Assembly: GCF_036127095.1 (NCBI RefSeq)
Contig: NZ_CP108006.1
Coordinates: 8,051,501 to 8,115,500, forward strand
Source of the DNA: Streptomyces sp. NBC_00335
GTDB lineage: Bacteria > Actinomycetota > Actinomycetes > Streptomycetales > Streptomycetaceae
Direction: 5' to 3'
DNA: 64,000 bases
Shown here: positions 61,757-64,000 of the stretch, in pieces
How the letters are laid out: each line of letters begins with the position of its first letter
Numbering within the stretch: position 1 is the stretch's first letter
The notes under the pieces: generated by a model
Told to the model about the DNA's origin: nothing
The model's database searches: none
What the model saw: only the letters and a program-made list of their open reading frames with translations
Program-made: the position numbers and the translations under genes

Positions 61757-63138
61757 CTGCCGCTCTTGATCAGGTCGCGGTACCAGGCGTACGACTCCTT
61801 GGGGGTCCGGGCGAGGGTCTCGTAGTCGACGTGGACGAGGCCGAACCGCTGCCGGTAGCCCTCCGCCCACTCGAAGTTGTCGAGGATCGACCAGATGAAG
61901 TAGCCGCGGACGTCGGCCCCCTCGGCCATCGCCTCGTGCAGGGCGCGCACGTGGCCCTCGTGGTAGGCGATCCGGCGCGCGTCCTCGATCCGGCCCGTGC
62001 CCGGATCCGGACCGTCCCCGTACGAGCAGCCGTTCTCGGTGATGTACAGCGGCGGCAGCCGGTCGCCGTAGCGCTCGCGCAGGGTGGCGAGCAGCTCGCG
62101 CAGCCCGTCCGGGACCACCGGCCAGTCGAAGTCGGTGCGTTCGTACCCCTCGATCTCCCGGATGGCGAAGGGGAGGCCGGAGGGGATCTCGATCCCGCCG
62201 AAGGCGGAGGCGGCGGCCGGGGTGGGGGCGCCGACGAGCATCGGGTTGTAGTAGTTGACCCCGTACCAGTCCAGCGGTGCCGAGATCGCCTTGAGGTCCT
62301 CGGCCACCGGGCCGGGCAGCAGGGATTCCAGGCCGTCCGGGTAGGCGCCGGTCAGGATCGGGTCGGCGAAGAGGCGGTTGGTGAGGGTGTCGTACAAGTC
62401 GGCGGCGGCCCGGTCCTCTTCGCCCTCGCCGGCGGCCCATACGGGGCTGTGCGAGGCGGCTATCCCGATGTTGCGGGCGCCCGCCGCGCGCAGGGCCTGT
62501 ACGCCCAGACCGTGGGCCAGCAGCTGGTGGTGGGCCGCGGGCAGGGCGTCGAACACGAGCTGCTTGCCGGGGGCGTGTTCGCCGAGGCCGTAGCCGAGGA
62601 GGGTCACCTCGGCGGGTTCGTTGATGGTGATCCACATGGGCACCCGGTCCGCCAGCCGCTCCGCGACCACCGAGGCGTACGCCGCGAAACGCTCGGCCGT
62701 GTCCCGCTCCAGCCAGCCGCCCCGTTCCTCCAGGGCGAGCGGGGTGTCCCAGTGGAAGAGGGTGGGCACCGGATCGATCCCCGCGGCGCACAGCTCGTCC
62801 ACCAGCCGGTCGTAGAAGTCCAGCCCGGCCCGGTTGACGGCCCCGTGCCCGTCGGGCAGGACCCGCGACCAGGAGACGGAGAACCGGTAGGCGTCCACGC
62901 CCAGTCCACCCATCAGCGCCACGTCCTCGCGGTAGCGGCGGTAGTGGTCGGTGGCCACCTCCGCGTGCGAGCCGTCCTTGACGCGCCCCCGCTCCCGGGT
63001 GAAGGCGTCCCAGGAGGAGGGCCCCCGGCCGTCGGCGGTGGGCGAGCCCTCGATCTGGAAGGCGGAGGCGGAGACCCCCCAGCGGAAGCCGGCCGGGAAA
63101 CGGGGCACGGAAGGCGTGGGCGGTACGGACGCTGTCAT
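61753..63138 (-). CDS. GH1 beta-glucosidase
   Basis: A 461-residue glycoside hydrolase family 1 enzyme. The N-terminal GH1 signature FPAGFRWGVSASAFQIEG is at residues 14-31. The acid/base Glu is in ITINEP (about 170) and the nucleophile Glu in YITENG (about 367). No signal peptide is seen, so it acts in the cytoplasm on imported cellobiose or other beta-glucosides. ATG 63138 starts the operon that continues into the MFS transporter. Confidence 0.95.
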   Translation of the reverse strand: MTASVPPTPSVPRFPAGFRWGVSASAFQIEGSPTADGRGPSSWDAFTRERGRVKDGSHAEVATDHYRRYREDVALMGGLGVDAYRFSVSWSRVLPDGHGAVNRAGLDFYDRLVDELCAAGIDPVPTLFHWDTPLALEERGGWLERDTAERFAAYASVVAERLADRVPMWITINEPAEVTLLGYGLGEHAPGKQLVFDALPAAHHQLLAHGLGVQALRAAGARNIGIAASHSPVWAAGEGEEDRAAADLYDTLTNRLFADPILTGAYPDGLESLLPGPVAEDLKAISAPLDWYGVNYYNPMLVGAPTPAAASAFGGIEIPSGLPFAIREIEGYERTDFDWPVVPDGLRELLATLRERYGDRLPPLYITENGCSYGDGPDPGTGRIEDARRIAYHEGHVRALHEAMAEGADVRGYFIWSILDNFEWAEGYRQRFGLVHVDYETLARTPKESYAWYRDLIKSGR

Positions 63139-63177
63139 GCGGACTCGCTTCGGTCTCGGGGACGTTCACGGCACTTT

Positions 63178-63202
63178 CGGGTCCCCGGACCCGCCCTGTC
63201 AA
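63178..63202 (-). promoter_or_regulatory. promoter and operator candidate of the beta-glucosidase operon
   Basis: On the minus strand TTGACA (63202-63197) is followed by an inverted repeat with 7-bp arms, CGGGTCC / GGACCCG (63193-63178), 40 bp before the start. The palindrome would sit between -35 and -10. No clear -10 is visible. It differs from the CebR-type site TGGGAGCGCTCCCA. Confidence 0.4.
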
Positions 63203-63219
63203 TGGAAAGTGAACAATTC

Positions 63220-63789
63220 TCAACTTTTACCGGAGCGTGCCGCGTCGAGCAGGGCGAGCTGTTCCGAGCCGGCCTTCTCCAGCTCACCGGCGAGCTCCCG
63301 CGCCTCCCCGGCCCCGCCCGAGGCGCGTTCACCCGCGCAGAGCAGCAGGGACTGCGCGAGGTGGGCGCGCAAGGCGGTGGCGAAGAGCCGGTCGAACTCC
63401 TCCCCCGACAGGGCTCCGGCCCTGCGCAGGGTGTCGGCGGACACCATGCCCGGCATGTCGTGCCCCTCGTGCGGGCGGGTGTCGGGCGCCCCGGACCGGG
63501 CCAGGAGCCCGCGCAGCACGGCCAGTTCGGCCTCCTGCCGGTCCGCCGCCCGCCCTGCGAACCGCGCCAGCGCCGGGTCCGCGGTGCGCGCCGGCGCCAG
63601 ATCCGTCAGCAGCCGGGCCCGCTCGTCCATCGGGATCATCAGCTGGATCCAGGCGACATCGGTGGCGTTGAAGGCCGCGGCCCGCGGCGTCCCGGCCACC
63701 GGCTGCGTGCTGCAGCCGGTGACCAGGAGCGCCGCGAGCAGCAGCACCCGTACGGGCCGCCGGCTCAGAACGTACCGGCGGAGTTGCAC
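63220..63789 (-). CDS. DUF305-like lipoprotein
   Basis: A lipoprotein of about 189 residues. The N-terminus is basic (QLRRYVLSRRPVRV) and the lipobox LLVTGC lies near residue 25. The mature region follows the DUF305 pattern (TDVAWIQLMIPMDERARLL, later HEGHDMPGM), but the His-His pair usual after the first Met reads MDE, so metal binding is doubtful. GTG 63789 is preferred because it gives a complete signal; GTG 63747 is an alternative. It overlaps the upstream gene's stop. Confidence 0.8.
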   Translation of the reverse strand: MQLRRYVLSRRPVRVLLLAALLVTGCSTQPVAGTPRAAAFNATDVAWIQLMIPMDERARLLTDLAPARTADPALARFAGRAADRQEAELAVLRGLLARSGAPDTRPHEGHDMPGMVSADTLRRAGALSGEEFDRLFATALRAHLAQSLLLCAGERASGGAGEARELAGELEKAGSEQLALLDAARSGKS

Positions 63790-64000
63790 TTGGCGCTCTG
63801 TACGACGCAGTCCTTCACGCGCTGCCCCAGGGCCGCGTTCTCCCAGGCGTTGAAGAAGTCGCCGTGGATGGAGGAGGCCATGCCCGAGGACAGGGAGAGG
63901 CCGTCCGGGTTGCCGCCGGTCGGGTAGCCGATCACGAAGGAGACGGAGGGGATGGCCACCGGATAGGCGCCCCCGCACTTGCCGTTGACGGTGGTGAAGG
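63765..64000 (-). CDS. DUF1996-like secreted protein, 3' end only
   Basis: The last 77 codons of a gene that begins beyond the window. The fragment has the closing pattern I associate with DUF1996: CGGAYPVAIPSVSFVIGYPT, then LSLSSGMASSIHGDFFNAWE, and a paired-Cys end (DCVVQSAKCNSAG). Such proteins are secreted, sometimes carbohydrate-related, with unknown function. Its stop lies inside the DUF305-like gene start region, so the two are probably coupled. Confidence 0.7.
   Translation of the reverse strand, partial: FTTVNGKCGGAYPVAIPSVSFVIGYPTGGNPDGLSLSSGMASSIHGDFFNAWENAALGQRVKDCVVQSAKCNSAGTF

Noticed and set aside
60509..63223. A 904-codon frame that could look like a beta-glucosidase/MFS fusion
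   Set aside because: The upstream part is a shadow frame of the beta-glucosidase; the glucosidase is complete in its own frame and its stop overlaps the MFS GTG.

Overview
The window is chromosomal DNA from a Streptomyces-type actinomycete. The evidence is very high GC, near-saturated third codon positions, frequent GTG and TTG starts, ATGA/GTGA start-stop overlaps, and typical families (SigB/F-like sigma factor, ANTAR-PP2C phosphatase, STAS and RsbW-like regulators, DUF2690, DUF6131, XRE regulators coupled to small enzymes). No rRNA, tRNA, CRISPR array, transposase or integrase was seen.

Layout. 0-8 kb is a stress and sigma-factor region. It holds an ANTAR-GAF-PAS-PP2C phosphatase, a SigB/F-family sigma factor, a gene pair ending in a Fic-like protein, and an opposing operon (CsbD-like, two STAS antagonists, RsbW-like kinase). 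A sequence resembling a SigB promoter lies inside that operon. 8-13.4 kb carries an MFS exporter behind two palindromes, a GNAT, a small hypothetical, a secreted protein with a PT-repeat linker and Ig-like tail, and a LysR regulator.

13.9-32.6 kb is the centrepiece: seven tightly coupled genes for a secondary-lipid (PUFA-synthase-like, heterocyst-glycolipid-like) megasynthase. PKS1 is NMO/ER-like x2, KS, malonyl-type AT, very long Gly/Pro linker, ACP, KR. PKS2 is KS, AT-like, DH, phosphopantetheinyl transferase. A free ACP, an alpha/beta hydrolase, an MGT-type glycosyltransferase, a membrane-anchored zinc-motif methyltransferase and a degenerate galactokinase-like protein follow. The inferred product is a reduced or partly unsaturated acyl chain that is glycosylated and perhaps methylated; the product itself cannot be read from sequence.

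A secreted phosphoesterase follows. Its last 267 bp are almost identical (two synonymous differences seen) and inverted relative to the end of the secreted gene at 11 kb, so an inverted repeat brackets the cluster. 34-41 kb holds two convergent MFS genes, a prolyl oligopeptidase, and a divergent set of peptidoglycan-binding and XRE/membrane proteins that ends in a tandem hairpin array. 41-52 kb holds a TetR/amidohydrolase/oligopeptide-ABC locus and a glutamine-type ABC transporter. 52-57 kb holds an MscS channel, an EF-hand protein, and a ferredoxin/reductase/P450 operon. 57-64 kb holds a membrane protein/XRE/oxidoreductase operon, a VanW-like protein, a beta-glucosidase/sugar-MFS operon, a DUF305-like lipoprotein, and a DUF1996-like protein cut by the window edge.
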